Positions 10,840 to 23,935 of a stretch of 64,000 nt of DNA are shown here, piece by piece. Made by a program: the position numbers and the translations under genes. How positions within the stretch are numbered: position 1 is the first letter of the stretch; each line of letters opens with the position of its first letter. The DNA is from Vespula vulgaris (lineage: Eukaryota > Arthropoda > Insecta > Hymenoptera > Vespidae), in NCBI RefSeq assembly GCF_905475345.1, contig NC_066600.1, positions 4,687,001-4,751,000 on the forward strand, written 5' to 3'. The notes below the pieces were generated by a model. That model made no database searches. It saw only the letters and a program-made list of their open reading frames with translations, and was not told the DNA's origin.

Positions 10840-13664
10840 TTTGGAGTACGAACGATAGTAAGCAACTTCAATTAATATATGTATGTATATAACTTGAAAG
10901 TATGTGGCAACGTAAAACTCTATATATCTGCCTATTTATATACTTTTTGAAAAGCTTTATTTTCACGTAATCTCTCCCTTTTTTCTCTCACGATTCTCGC
11001 TTATTTCAAAATTACATTTTAAAACGTTTAATACGTGCAAAATATTAATATAAAAAATCCGACTATCAATTTATTTCCTATCATCCTCTTGTATGCACTT
11101 CATTTTGAATCGATCTCTTCTTCGGAGTTTTCTTTACCCTCGACAAGAAAGACAACGAACGTGTTTTAAAAGAAGACGACAAAACTCGATTTGTGAAAGG
11201 AACGCGGTTTACCTAGCGCGACCTTGAGCTGATTTACAAAATCAAAGATGGATCAAAAAGACGAAATAATCTAACGCGACACTTCATGAACTTTTCGATC
11301 GTAAATGGATATCTATCATCTATTTATATATATCGTGAACGATCATTCGATATACGATATTTTTAAAATACTTGGAAAAGAGCATTAAACACATTACATT
11401 GCATAAAATATATATAAATTACTCATTTGAACGATTATGTTCGTTAATCTACATTACGAACATGGAAAAACTTTTTTCGTATTCAATGAGAAAGTTGTAA
11501 TAACGTTTACCTGAAAATATAAAAAAATCTTGAAAATAAATTGAATACGTACAGAAAAAACGAAGGCACTCCTCATTTCTTATTGTTATTTGTTTATATG
11601 CCTCCAAGGCGGTGTGATTTATTTTTCACATATATAAATAATATCCCTAATCGATTAACACGAATCACGTTTTATCGTTACGTTCCAATAATAGATAAAG
11701 ACGAAAAGAGAAGACAGTGGTATGTCACACACGCGTAAAGAAGAACGAAAACAGACTGGGGGCTGCTACCGGTTTTACGGAAACGTTCCAGTCGCCGCCA
11801 CGACATCGTTGGAGGTAAGCGTTCGTTGGTGGTATATCAGGAACATTTTCCAACTACAGGCATTGAAGTCTCCACACATCGACGTACGGTCGAGCGACCT
11901 CGATGATGATACTGTTCCGTATCATCATTTGCGAAAAATTAGAAATACTTGGGTATCCTCTTTCGTTCCTTTTATCGTATTATGTTTATTTCCCAAGATA
12001 TATCCACTGATGACATTAGTTTTGCCTTCCACAAAGAATAAAAAAAAAGAGAGAACGAATACGATAGTCGTTGGATTACGATGAAAATCCTTCGAAGATT
12101 TCACCAATACAACTTATCAATCGACGAAGATAACATTGAAAACACGATGATAAAAGTGTTTAGAGAAAGAACGATTCACTGTACATGTTCAACACAAGTC
12201 GTCGTAGAAAAGAAAAAAATAAAAAGAAAGAAAAAGAGAGGGAGAAAGGGAGAAAGAGAGAGAGAGAGAGAGAAGAGAGAGAGAGGATCTCTCAGCACCC
12301 TGCACAATACGAAGAACACGGCAAGACTGAAACTATGGTGATCGTATGGTCGAGAAGGGAGAGCCAACGTCAGCCCCCTATACCCCATACCCTGTACCAC
12401 AGAGAGACCGTTTCTTCCTTCTCACTCGCTTCCTCTTTCTCTTTTCATCTCTTTTCTACTCACCTTTCTTCCTGGTCTGTCGTCGTCTACGCTTCTCTCC
12501 CTCTCTCTCTCTGTCTTTCTCCCTACCTTCTGTGACACCCTCTCTCTTCCGCCCTTCCTCTCTTCTGTCGACAAGGTAGGACAAAAAGGTGATATAGGGT
12601 TCAGGTATAAGGGCAGATTCTAAAGAGTGGTCGTCGTCGTCCATGCTCGAAATCCGAGATTTTTCGGACGTGTCGCTTTACCAATGATCTGGTCCATCCT
12701 TGTATCTCTTTATGACACAAACTTTAATCCCCTTTCGTCTTCTCCCCAACACACCCTCTTCTACATCTTGCATTTTTTCAAATTTCTCAAATTTCTCAAA
12801 TTTCCCAAAATTTTCATTAATTGTGATTATTTATCGAGATTTCCTCTTTTAATTCTCCAAGTACCTTTTTCTTTAATCTTCTCTCTAAAGATCATTCTTA
12901 GAGCATATAAAAGTACAGACATATATACGCGCGTGCAAACGAATAAACGAACGACGAACAAACGAACGAACGAACGAACGAACGAATGACGAACGAAAGA
13001 AACGCTAATTCATAAACGAATCGTCGTGTAGTTCGTAGTTTATTCGAAGAATAAATGAACGAAGTAGAAAAATTATAGTAACAGGGTCTCTCCATATTTC
13101 GCTATTACGTCATGATACCGAAATAGAATGAATTCTCGTTTCTCAAGGTGGTCGGTAGGAGAACCTTGAGAAAAAGCACTCGAGACTCTCTCAGTTGGAG
13201 AGGGGTTGAGAACGATAATAATAGTAGTATTATATCCTAGATTTCTGTACAAACACGTTGAGCTTAGGGGAAGGGTCAGAGGTGGACACGCTAGTAGTGG
13301 TGGTGGTGTGGTGGAGCTGGTAGGGGTAGAGGGGTAGAGAGGAGAAAGCAAAGATTACGAAAGAACAATAAGTGCGCGTAAAGAAACGAAGACTTAATGG
13401 TGCGTTTACACGTACTCAATAGAGACAGCCGGTGTGCGTAGACGGGGTGGGATATAGGGAGGGAGCCGGTCGAGACGAGAAAGCGAGGGAGGGTTAGCCG
13501 AAGAGAGGAAGGAGGAAATGTTCCTTTGATCTTGCCGCCGCACGCGATATTACGCGCGCGCACGAACGCACGCACGTATATATCCGATGTTTGCATGTGA
13601 AGAAAGCGCACCGGCATATACCAAACCGATATACACCGCCGATTTAATACATCTTCTTTTACTT

Positions 13665-13667
<3 letters not shown>

Positions 13668-13697
<30 letters not shown>

Positions 13698-13707
13698 CTT
13701 CTTCTAC
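13668..13707. repeat. (CTT)n trinucleotide microsatellite
   Basis: About a dozen CTT units, read directly. The open frame through it gives only a leucine run and is not taken as a gene. Confidence 0.85.
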
Positions 13708-13774
13708 TTCGTTCTTTATTCTTATCTTTCGTTTACTTTACCTCTCCGAGATCAACTATTCATTCTCACCCTTT

Positions 13775-14280
13775 CGATGGATACGTTTTAATTATATTAT
13801 AAAAAATAAAATGGTTTAAAATTGTACTAGTGCAATTATGTTCTAGAGAAATCGAGCTGTCTATAGTAATGTCATTTGTTAACGATAAGTTGGAACAATC
13901 GATCTTTCTCACGCTGTATACGTAATAATTTCTCTTTCTCACAATTACGAACAATTAATCTTTCTCAGAATTTCGTTTTGGATACGTGATAATTATATTG
14001 TAAAACCAAATAAAAATTAAAATTATTAGTATAATTATTGTTTGAAAAATCGTAAGCTTATCGTACTCTCTATAATGTTAGTTATAGAGTTAGCGATAAC
14101 GTTGCAACAATTTTTTCCTTTTCACACTCGACAAATACATAATAATTGCGTTATAAAATAAAATATTTTTAAGTTACTAATGCAATTTTATTTTTAATCA
14201 GAAATCGCACCTCTTGTAATGTTATTTGTATATTATCAGTCTAAATGATGCAACACGATTAATTGCTAACATATATATTG
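13775..14280. repeat. Diverged tandem repeat, about 3 units of 160-210 bp
   Basis: Related landmarks recur: 'ataataattatattgtaaaa-ataaaa' type text near 13780, 13985 and 14145; a TCTATAATGT-like motif; and 'gcaacaat...tctttctc/ttcaca' text. The copies differ strongly but keep the same order of landmarks. No coding potential. Confidence 0.55.
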
Positions 14281-14393
14281 GTCTTTAAAAATATTTAAAG
14301 TTACCAAAATTATAACCATTTAAACATGCTAAATGATACATTCGATCAAAATGATCTTTTATTTTCAAATTTTATCTAAAAAGATTAAATTTC

Positions 14394-14395
<2 letters not shown>

Positions 14396-14440
<45 letters not shown>
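14396..14440. repeat. (AAT)n microsatellite
   Basis: About 14 AAT units, read directly. A (TTTAA)n run follows at about 14767-14806. Confidence 0.85.
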
Positions 14441-14443
<3 letters not shown>

Positions 14444-15649
14444 TTATTCAGTAATATTTTTGTAATATGTTTGTAAACAATTGTACGTAATGCATGCATG
14501 AAATGAAGGGGAAAGAAAAATATCTACTTTCCTTAAACTTTTCTTTTTTTAACATATACTTTATAATTTATGAATATTACGAACAAAAAGTTTCGCAAGC
14601 GATTGAATATGAGTCATATACCTACTAGTTGCATAAGCTAACTACCACGACTTAATTAAGAGTATCAATAAATGTCATTGCACTTATTCTTGACCAATAA
14701 AATTTAATATTTCGGCGACTACGTTTATCCCTATTTTAATCTTCTATCACATCTTATAATCTTTTCAATATTTAATTTAATTTAATTTAATTTAATTTAA
14801 TTTAATCTTCTTAACATCCTACACTTCTTGTACAATTCCTAAGAACCAATTTGTATATTTGACATTGCAAATTAAATTATATATTAATTGTACAATTTCT
14901 AAAAAATGGATTCGGAAGAAATATTAAAAAGATATTTTTTTTGTCACCTCATAATATAAAAACAGATTGAATTTTTGCAATCTCATGTCATTACGAAAAT
15001 TTTAATAGTCATTAAAAATGACGTTTCGTTGGAACTTCTCACAGAAAAGGAGCATGTGATGGTATTAGTAATTAAAACAACTCTTCAGCACACGCTAATT
15101 TACAGACACATTGAAGACTAAATTACTACATCATGAGCTTTTATTTATTTATTTTTTATTTTTATTTTCTTCTTTTTTTTTCTTTTTCAAATGAATTTTG
15201 GTTTTATTCAACTTTAATCCTTTATCTTTATCTCAATTATACTTTAGTTATTTTTCTTTCTTTCACTAAATCCCTAATCGCATCAATTCTGTAGAACAAA
15301 ATAGTTTGAGACCTTAGCATTATAAGACAGTCTTTTTCGAGAGTTAAGAAAGAAGTAAAGTTTAATTCTTTAATGCACAATTCATGTTTACAAATTTTTA
15401 AGAAAAAAATATTATATTAACTATTAAGTAAATACTAAAGTGTAAGTACTAAATTGTAAACAAATTATATTATAACTTTTTTTTTTAAAACGAAATTTAA
15501 TGATCGACTTGTATAATATTTTTTATTGCAAATTAAATATAATTTTGTAATCACATGCGTTTAAAGATTAACGCATATAATTAATTCCATTTTTTCTTTT
15601 TTTTAATTTCTTGAAAATTGTCATTTTTAGAATTTTTTTCGTCTTTTTG

Positions 15650-15900
15650 ATTAGACGATACGTGCCACCAGAAACCATATAAAGATGAAAACAAATTCGA
15701 AAATCAGTATCTTCACACCGAACACGCTCAGTACGCTAAACTAGAATAAACTTATTCGACTCCAAGTCTCAAGTATTTTCCAAATCTTTATTTAAACCTA
15801 CGACGACAAGCGAAACCGTCGGGTAACAAATTGGTGACAGCGGTTCAGATTTTGTGAAAATTTAGTTGTTCTTAGGAACACTATCGAGAACATCTTTTCA
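15650..15900 (+). mobile_element. LTR-retrotransposon fragment: LTR 3' part plus primer-binding site
   Basis: A TATA-box-like CATATAAAG lies at about 15676-15684 and an AATAAA polyadenylation signal at 15745-15750. The sequence then runs to a CA dinucleotide at about 15827-15828, three bases before TGGTGACAGCGG, which resembles the tRNA primer-binding site that follows the 5' LTR in Ty3/gypsy- or BEL-like elements. A short leader follows, then AT-rich decay with no gag or pol frame. The order TATA, polyA signal, CA end, PBS is seen in the sequence; assignment to a particular family is inference. No paired LTR was found. Confidence 0.45.
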
Positions 15901-16204
15901 GTTGAGATGGAAGATTAGAATTTCAAGAATAAAAAGTGTTATACTGACATATTAAGCTTTAACTTCATGTTACGCTTATTTACAACTAAAAAGTATTATT
16001 TAAAATAATGGCAGAAATTCAAAAATAATATTCAAATAAATTTAAGTAAATATTAGAAGTAAATTATTATACGATAAAAACACCATGTAATAAGTTTCCA
16101 AAAATTAATTAATAACAAAATAATCATATTCACTGACCTAAGGATATATATATGAACAAAAACGATGCATTAATGGACAATTTTAAAAAATCGAGGTAAT
16201 AGAA

Positions 16205-16256
<52 letters not shown>

Positions 16257-17108
16257 CAAAACTTATACCAGATTTCAATAGAAAAAACGTATCTATACAA
16301 TTTTTTATCATTGTTCTTAAAGCAATGTTACTTGCTATTAACACTGATAAATATAATCATTTCATTAAATTAATAAAAGTCTAAGAGCTAAAAAAAAATC
16401 ACAATGGAGTTAGTTCAAACAAATTCTAAGATTATATTGATTTTAATCAATAAGTAATATAGAAATACTTGATATTTTATATTTAAGTAAACAAAAATAT
16501 AATTTTTTACTGAAAATTTTACTAAAAATAAATATAAATATATATGGCCAACAAATAATGAAATTTTCAGTATTTTATATCTAAATAAAACAATAATATT
16601 TAAATAAATAATACTAGTATAATAAAAATAGTATAATGTAATAATATTGGGTTGGCTATTTTATACTTAAGTAAACAACAGTATAATATTTATTATACTG
16701 TTATTGTTTATTTAAATGTTATTTTTCGTAAAGATAAAATAATTAATACTCTTACATTATATTTGTTAACGTTCAACATTGTAATGAAGTAAAAATACTA
16801 AAAGAATCAACAGGAGCACGTGTGTGTATGTGTATATGTGTACAAAAACTAAATAGTGTATTATCATCTATTATATACACTTAACTAAATTTAAGAACAT
16901 ACTATTAAAAATAATTTATAATGGAAACTATAGTACCCATATATAACACAAAAAATATCTCTTATCATAAGAATCACATGGGTGTATATATATATGCATT
17001 TTAAAAGGCATATTTATTAAAGATGTAAGAATTTATTATTATTATTATATATATATAAAGTAAAATAAATGTTAAGGATTTAATAGTACGATATTTTTAT
17101 TAGTCTTT

Positions 17109-17160
<52 letters not shown>

Positions 17161-19608
17161 TGAAAAATCATTTGTCCTTACATATTTGACTTGAATTAAA
17201 AGAAATAATATACACTTTTATTAACATTTATTCACTATTTATGTTTTAAACTTATATACCGTGTTATACGAATACTATCATTTTTGTCTAGTGTTATATG
17301 AATCTCCGTTATACGGGTGCTTTATCCTATACATAAAAAGTATGACAAAGAACATGGAATTTTTCTATACATTTTAGATTGAAATAAATATTTATTTGTT
17401 TACAGACCAGTACTTTACAAATTGTGATCTTTACGATACATAGTATTTAGTTTTAAAAATCGTACAAAAAGAATGAATAACTAAAAGAACGGAAAAAAGT
17501 TAATCCTGTAATGCTACGTAATTACGGAGTTACACATTTTTATATATTTTTTATATATCCGGATATTTTCTAAGTTTTATTTCTAAATAAAAAAATTAAT
17601 TAAATTTTTATTTTTAAGTTTTTATATTTAAAAAAAAAATATTAAAAAAAAAATCAAATTCTTTTCATTTATATTTTATATCAAAATTTGATATTTAAAG
17701 AATAAAATTTAAATATATATATATATATAAAAAAAAGGTTTTATAGCCACAAGATTAATATCTAAACAGTTTATAATATTTTATAAGTTGTACTTATTGT
17801 TAATACTGAATAATTATACTAGTATAAGTAATATTATAACTTTTATTATATAATTTGTTTGTAGATACGAAAAAAAAAAATTAGATTAGATATAAAGAAT
17901 TAAGAGTCTTGCAATTAAAAAGAAGAAACTCCAAGTGCCTAATTCATATTATAGAATCAATGAATTCGATTCATAATTTTTAGTGAAAACAAAAGCAAGT
18001 ATCAATTTTTTAAAACAATTTTCAGAAACAATACATAACGTTCAAATAGTGTAGTTGGGATCATTGATACATCGAATATGTAACTAATTTATTTGAGAGA
18101 AAATGTTCTCACAATTATATCGAATCACTTCTCGATATAAATAGGTAGGATAAACGATTGTGTGTGTGTGTGTGTTTATACAGGATTTAATTAGCGTAAA
18201 ACATAACATTATGATATTAGATTAGCCGATACTAAGTAATATCAGCATTTTTTAAATATTAAAAATAAAATCAGACGCAAGATTTTAATGGACTATAATT
18301 ATTAAATCACATAAAAAATAGCCAAAGAAAATATCATAAGAAAAGATATGATTGATTTTATAATGAGAGACTTCGTACAAGTGAAATGGTAATTTCAAAC
18401 CCAAAGACTACAGTACTTTTATAAGGATTCATATAAGATAATGGGCATAACCAGCTATTCAAATCTAATTTTGAAAAATAAAAAAAATAAAATAAGGGAG
18501 AAAAATAAAATTATTACACATCAAAGATCGTTATACATTTGTTACTATCTACCATTTTTTTTGTGTATATATATATATAAACGAAAAAAATATTGATTGT
18601 CATATTTTTTAAATTACTAATAAACTTTACTTTTATTAAAAAATATACTTCGTCATCTAATTATTGATTTCTAATCTTCTGATTTATATTCTAATTATTA
18701 ATATTTTCTAATTATAATGTTACAAAAGAAATTTTCTCAAAATTATTATATAAAAATAAAGAGTATTTATATAAGAATGATTGTTTATAATTTTTATTAA
18801 TGGAAAAAAAAAAGGCGTTATATTATATTTTTAGCAATTAAATTATAAAACAAATTTTACTTTTTTTTTCAAATCTAAATAGTCGGAATAACAATGTAAA
18901 TATTTTATATTAACATCATGCATATCATATTATTTACTTTTACTTTTAAGACGGTATCAAATTAACTGGTTTTTTGTGTTCTTTTATTTGATTTTTTTCT
19001 TTTTCTTAATATAAAAAAGGAGTTGACGATAACAATTACAAAGTAGTGTAAATATATAGTTTAGACCTTAATTGGCATTGGACATTCACTGATACCTATA
19101 ATCAATCGAAGTAGTCGAGCGTTTTGTACAATTACTAAGTCAGTACATAGAAAAATATAATGAAAGTATGGTGGATATTTTCTGTGAACGCTCATCATAC
19201 TTTTATTTATAATAGTTCTCACAAATTATAAAGCGAGTATTAAAAGTATAATTTCTTCAACATTTTTCCAAGTTTTTAATGTGCGCGATAAATAATAATT
19301 ATTTACAAAAAATTAAAATGTTATTAAATAATCACATTCATTGCATTTATATTATTTACAGGAAAATTTGATTTTTTTTCAACAAAAATAAAAAAAAAAT
19401 AAAAAAAAATTATTAGATATCTATATTATCTCGTATATACTGTCAAAGCACGTACAAAAAGAATTATTAATAATATAAAATAATTATATTTATCGCATTT
19501 ATATTGTTTATTATAAAAGTCTATATATCAAAAAAATAAATAAATAAATAAAAGAAAAAAAGAAAAAAGAAAAAAATGGAAAAAAAATGTTACTAGTATT
19601 TTAGTACA

Positions 19609-19651
<43 letters not shown>

Positions 19652-20063
19652 GCCGAAGCAAGAGTTAAAAATCAAATGTGGGTGTGCGTGTATTACTGCA
19701 ATTACAAATTCTTTGTATTTATATTATTTATTACAAAGCTATTTCTCGATTAAAAAAAGAAAGTTTATTTAAATATAATACTAGTATGTTAATATATGCA
19801 CTACCGAAGTAAGTAAAAAAAAAGTTACTGATCGATCACATCCGTTCCATTTATATGATTCATGAAGAAGCTTCATTTCTTTTCCGATAAAAAGAGAAAA
19901 AAAATATCGATTGAATTAACTGTTTCGGATGGTTGTAACCTTTATATTGCTACAAACTATTTGACTTTGAAGAAATACTGAAATATTACTCCAAAAAGTG
20001 ATCGATTTCGTTAGAAACGGGGGAGTACTTTGAAGATTTGAAACCGGTAAGTATCAAGAGATC

Positions 20064-20258
20064 ATGGCGATACCCAACGGATCAGTAAGTGCGCGGGTAA
20101 ACGAGCGTGTGACAAAAAAGACGGGTAACGAAGAGGAATCGGCTCAGGAACATCAACTGAAACTTCAAAGGACTCCTTTGATGCTTCCCGCCCCGGCGTT
20201 ACTATTCCCAGATGTCGATGAGCCCGTATTACTATACTATATCTCAGAAATGCACTAA
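20064..20258 (+). CDS. Possible small ORF of unknown function (64 codons)
   Basis: The frame starts ATGGCGATACCC and ends in TAA. It is charged in its first half and Leu/Pro-rich in the second (for example LMLPAPALLFPDV), and it is GC-richer than the surrounding DNA, which is why it stands out. No family was recognised. A GTAAGT-like donor lies just inside the frame after seven codons, so the ATG could instead belong to a spliced first exon. It could also be a chance frame. Confidence 0.2.
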   Translation: MAIPNGSVSARVNERVTKKTGNEEESAQEHQLKLQRTPLMLPAPALLFPDVDEPVLLYYISEMH

Positions 20259-20259
20259 C

Positions 20260-22430
20260 ATTCTAAAATACGTATTGCATTGTACGATCAAACCAGTTTC
20301 CGTTGGTTATAACATAGCTATATAATAACTAAAAAAAAAAAAAAAAAAAAAAAAAAGTATCTATTTCTATCGTAAAACTCGCTTCAACTATGCACAAGGG
20401 AATAAAGGAAGTAATACGAAAAAGAAGAAGAAGAAATTTGAAGTAGATAAAATTAATCGTATTTTGATACAAATATCCTAAGAAAATTACAAGATCTTTT
20501 TTATAGATTAAATGTGATTTATATCAATCGAGATCGATCTCTTAATTATATTTGATTGTTTTTCTCAATAGAATATTCAAATAGAAAAGCGCGCGAAAAT
20601 ATGAGGGATAGGTTTTAATCTCGTTGAACAAAAAGTAAGGTTAAGTTAGCGGGAATAAAGGTTCTACCGCAGTAACTTACACTCTTTCGCTTCTATATAC
20701 AAACAGAGAGGGGTGGATAATTGCAAGTAGTAAAAGGGTGACTACCGTTTTCTTTCTGCTCAATTACTTTCGCTTAACGAATACGGTTAGTTACGATTAC
20801 GGTTATTTGATACAATAATTCGAACAGAAACGATTCATATTTCGAATCCTCTATAAATTATTATTTATTTTTAAAGAGAAATAAGTAAAGTAACACGATC
20901 GATGATTCGATTAAATCTTACCATTTGATTTTGACTAGTGTTAGCACGTTACCGATTTGGTAGCTCGTGAACCTAAAATAATCTTCTTTTAAATTATCTA
21001 AAGGCAGACTGTGTTCTTAGAAACGGCAAGTCTCTCCTACATGACAAAGTGGCGCGGTAAATGCAGCATGTCGCTGCTGCCTTCGCGTAGAAACCATCGC
21101 GAGGAACGAGAGAGAAGCCTCGTACTTCTAACGAAACAATCATCGTTGCTTTAAATAAAACTACTGCTGCATTCGAGGTCTCCATCGTTTTACAATCATC
21201 GTTCCTATCACCGTCGCCACTACACACGCTCTCACAAACAAAACACTCGACGTATTTCGGTTTTATTGGAAATTCTTTTCAGATGAATACCGGCAAAGCT
21301 CAACGAACGTATACCTTAAGTATTGTTACAATCTATGTGAAAATAAAAGTAATTTTTACAAATTTGTTTATATAAAGAACCAAACGAAAAATAATCTTTT
21401 CTAAGCGTATAACCTCTATAATGCTTAGACATCAATAATATCTCACTACATTTGCAATAAAATTTCAAAAGATTATATATCTTTCTAGAAGTTTGTAATA
21501 CAGTCTTCGCTTGCTTCAGAATGTATATACGAAAATACACGTTCCGGTTACGAGAATTCTTCACTTTTGTATAATTCAACTATTGCTACGCTCAAAGTTC
21601 ATTTTATAAATGCTTATAAAGTAAATAAATAAACGAGTGGAATAACGAAGAAATTCATTGGACCATTCGTTACTAATTTCCTAAAATCAAAGATTAATTT
21701 CGTCGACGATTTGAAAATAATATTTGACATACAGTACGTAAGATTATGAAATCTACTTTGGCATGTCATCTATTTAATTAATTAGAACTTAATGATAGTC
21801 CCCGTAAAATTTGATATAAATTTATATTCTTTAAGTATATATCTAGCTAGGTTTTCAATGATCATTGAAGTAAAACACACGGATTGTACGGTAAGAACCA
21901 AGAATACTTGCGCATAACATAATTCTTATAACTTTAAACAAACTTGTTATCTCCTTGCATATATTTGTAAAACATTTATAGAGTTGCTATCAATGAAAAC
22001 ATTATAGCGACCACATGACAACATGTTTTTCTACACAGAGAGAGTACGGTTGACCTATGCTTCCTCTCTACAAACTGGCTTCATCCCCTTTTTGTCTAAA
22101 GTATTACTTTGTGCTCCTTCCCCTTATTCCTATGCCCTGTGGGCAAAATGCAACTGCAGAAGCACCAGAACGAGAGAAAGAGAGAGAGGGAGAAGGAGAG
22201 AAAGAGCAAGAGAGAGAGCCAGAGAGGAGGGAGGAAAAGAAGAAGAGAAAGAGAGAAAGAGAGAGAACACCAACAGAAGTGGCAGAGAGGAGAGGTAGGT
22301 ATATGGACAAAGCCAGACGCGTAAACATAATGAGAAAAAGAGAGAAAAAGATCATAAGGCGATGGAGAGTATATCACGATCGTCACCCTTACCTCGATTT
22401 CAGTCGCGTCAAAGGATCGTTAGACACGAA
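20260..22430. other. Intergenic, moderately AT-rich, no gene supported
   Basis: It contains a poly-A run near 20330-20356, a GC-richer island at about 20990-21240, and GA-rich simple sequence at about 22170-22270. Open frames on both strands over the GA/CT parts are compositional artefacts. Confidence 0.5.
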
Positions 22431-22431
22431 T

Positions 22432-22433
<2 letters not shown>

Positions 22434-22492
<59 letters not shown>
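22434..22492. repeat. (GA)n microsatellite
   Basis: Almost uninterrupted GA for nearly 60 bases, with shorter GA-rich sequence either side. Confidence 0.9.
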
Positions 22493-22496
<4 letters not shown>

Positions 22497-22919
22497 AGAG
22501 AAAATAAAATACCGAAATGTATCCGAAATGGAAAGCGTGCCCTCTTGTAAGATGATAAAAAGGCGCGCGAGAATATAGGGGTTGTCTTACGAACAGTAAA
22601 ATAAAAAGATTTAAACATACGAGTACCGTACATGTGACTTACTGTTTTTGTAAACGATAGAGGTCGTGTTTACCAATGCCACGACGGCGATGCGTTCCTT
22701 CGATCAAACTGGAGGAAGAGGAGGTCCATCCTTCGAAGGGTCAACTCGAGCTCGAGCGACGATTCGAGCGGTTGCGCTTGCACATCGCGTTTGCACTTTC
22801 TCTTTCTTGTCGGCCTCTTTCTTTCTTTCTTTCTTTCTTTCCTTCCTTTTTTTTTCTTTTTCTTTTTCTTTTCCTTTACTTTTAGAGCGGTGACGATCTG
22901 CTTATAAGCTTCACGATAC

Positions 22920-23163
22920 ACAAGCCATGCACGCACGCACACACGCACGCACCACACCGCCGACTCGTCGCACCAAACGGGAATCCTCGTAATAAGCACA
23001 TACACGAGACGAAACTGAGGAGTGGGGTATATAAGAGTAGTACGCGTGATCTCGAGACGGTGAATACGCTTCACCGACAGACAGGACGGCGATTACAGAC
23101 GTACGAGATTTCGTGAGAGAATCGTCGATTTTGACGATAATTGAAAACGTGACAATGACGATT

Positions 23164-23224
<61 letters not shown>

Positions 23225-23272
23225 CCACAGCAGCAGCAGCAGTAGCAATAGCAGTGGCGGCGGCAGCGACGA

Positions 23273-23365
<93 letters not shown>

Positions 23366-23480
23366 CGGCGACGACGACGTCTAAGCCATAGACGGCTTGG
23401 CTCGTGGGCACGTCTCAGCCGCCATCGAGTACTGACACGAGTGCGCTAGTGCTGCGCTCTAGCGGATCGCGTCGTCGATC
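22920..23480. promoter_or_regulatory. GC-rich promoter-like island
   Basis: A CpG-containing island that is one of the least AT-rich stretches of the window. It flanks the GAC trinucleotide tract and continues to about 23480 with several GC-rich hexamers. In AT-rich insect genomes such islands usually mark transcription starts. Direction is undecided; a candidate first coding exon lies downstream on the plus strand at 23723. The regulatory role is inferred from composition only. Confidence 0.3.
23162..23382. repeat. Long GAC/ACG trinucleotide tract with CAG and GGC interruptions
   Basis: About 220 bp made almost wholly of trinucleotide units: GAC arrays interrupted by a CAGCAGCAG block and GGC units. 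The phase is held throughout, so both strands are open (polythreonine on plus, polyvaline on minus). These open frames have no complexity and are not called genes. Confidence 0.85.
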
Positions 23481-23722
23481 GGAACCAACGGACGCAACCA
23501 ATCAAACCTTCCTTCGAATTTTCTCTTGTTCGTTCCAACCTCCGCGATCATCGCATTCTTAACATCGAATTATTTTAATATTGTGAATTGATTCAGTCAA
23601 AAGGACTTTTCTTTTTCCTCTTTTCTTCTTTTTCTTTCCTCTTTTCCGTTAATTTATTCATTTCTATTCATTTCTATTAATGTATAATAATCTTGTCAGA
23701 AATTCAAAATTTCTTTTTTTCG

Positions 23723-23925
23723 ATGACCGATTCAAATTATTTAGAAATCATTTATGAACCTGTCATATCAGTTTTACCTAATATCGTTTTATTTATAGTT
23801 TCGAATAATTTATATATAATCGCATTGTTTCTTAGAATGCTATTTAATACGATATTGATGAATCCTCGTGATTGTTCAAATACAACCAATCAAATCTTGG
23901 ATACGTCGGAAGACATCGATAATTG
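23723..23925 (+). CDS. Possible first coding exon, membrane-segment-containing, unknown family
   Basis: ATG at 23723 opens a frame beginning MTDSNYLEIIYEPV. It contains a hydrophobic stretch (LPNIVLFIVSNNLYIIALFL, about residues 18-37) and then a polar end (ILDTSEDIDN). A splice-donor-like GTACGT begins at 23926, with an in-frame stop three codons later. The frame is 240 bp downstream of the GC-rich island, as a first exon would be. No downstream exon or family was recognised, and AT-rich DNA readily yields hydrophobic frames by chance. Confidence 0.2.
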
Positions 23926-23935
23926 GTACGTTTGA

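Larger units (their letters stand above)
7895..13770. other. Mixed promoter-like islands and microsatellites, no supported gene
   Basis: GC-richer islands (about 9240-9420, 10100-10330, 10620-10820, 11720-11920, 13080-13620) alternate with AT-rich DNA. Simple sequence includes CT/GA tracts at about 9080-9240, 12230-12290 and 12490-12560, CGAA repeats at about 12930-13000 and CTT repeats at about 13668-13707. Plus-strand splice-donor-like sites occur (for example GTAAGC near 11815), so untranslated exons of a distant gene or a long non-coding RNA are possible. Open frames here are mostly simple sequence. Confidence 0.4.
14290..20000. other. AT-rich gene desert
   Basis: Very AT-rich sequence without a supported coding frame. 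It contains long (TA)n tracts at about 16205-16252, 17110-17155 and 19610-19650, a (TG)n run near 18160, and an LTR-like segment at 15650-15900 (listed separately). Near 17255-17330, phrases such as GTTATACGAAT, GTTATATGAATCTC and GTTATACGGG recur and look like a piece of a DNA-transposon end, but no complete element could be drawn. Confidence 0.6.

Noticed and set aside
11722..12084. 120-codon plus-strand frame starting MSHTRKEERKQ
   Set aside because: Contains a donor-like GTAAGC in the middle and degrades into AT-rich text; could be an untranslated exon but not a supported protein.
22911..23411. Long open frames (polyvaline on minus, polythreonine on plus)
   Set aside because: They arise only because the GAC/ACG trinucleotide tract keeps phase; no protein-like sequence outside the tract.
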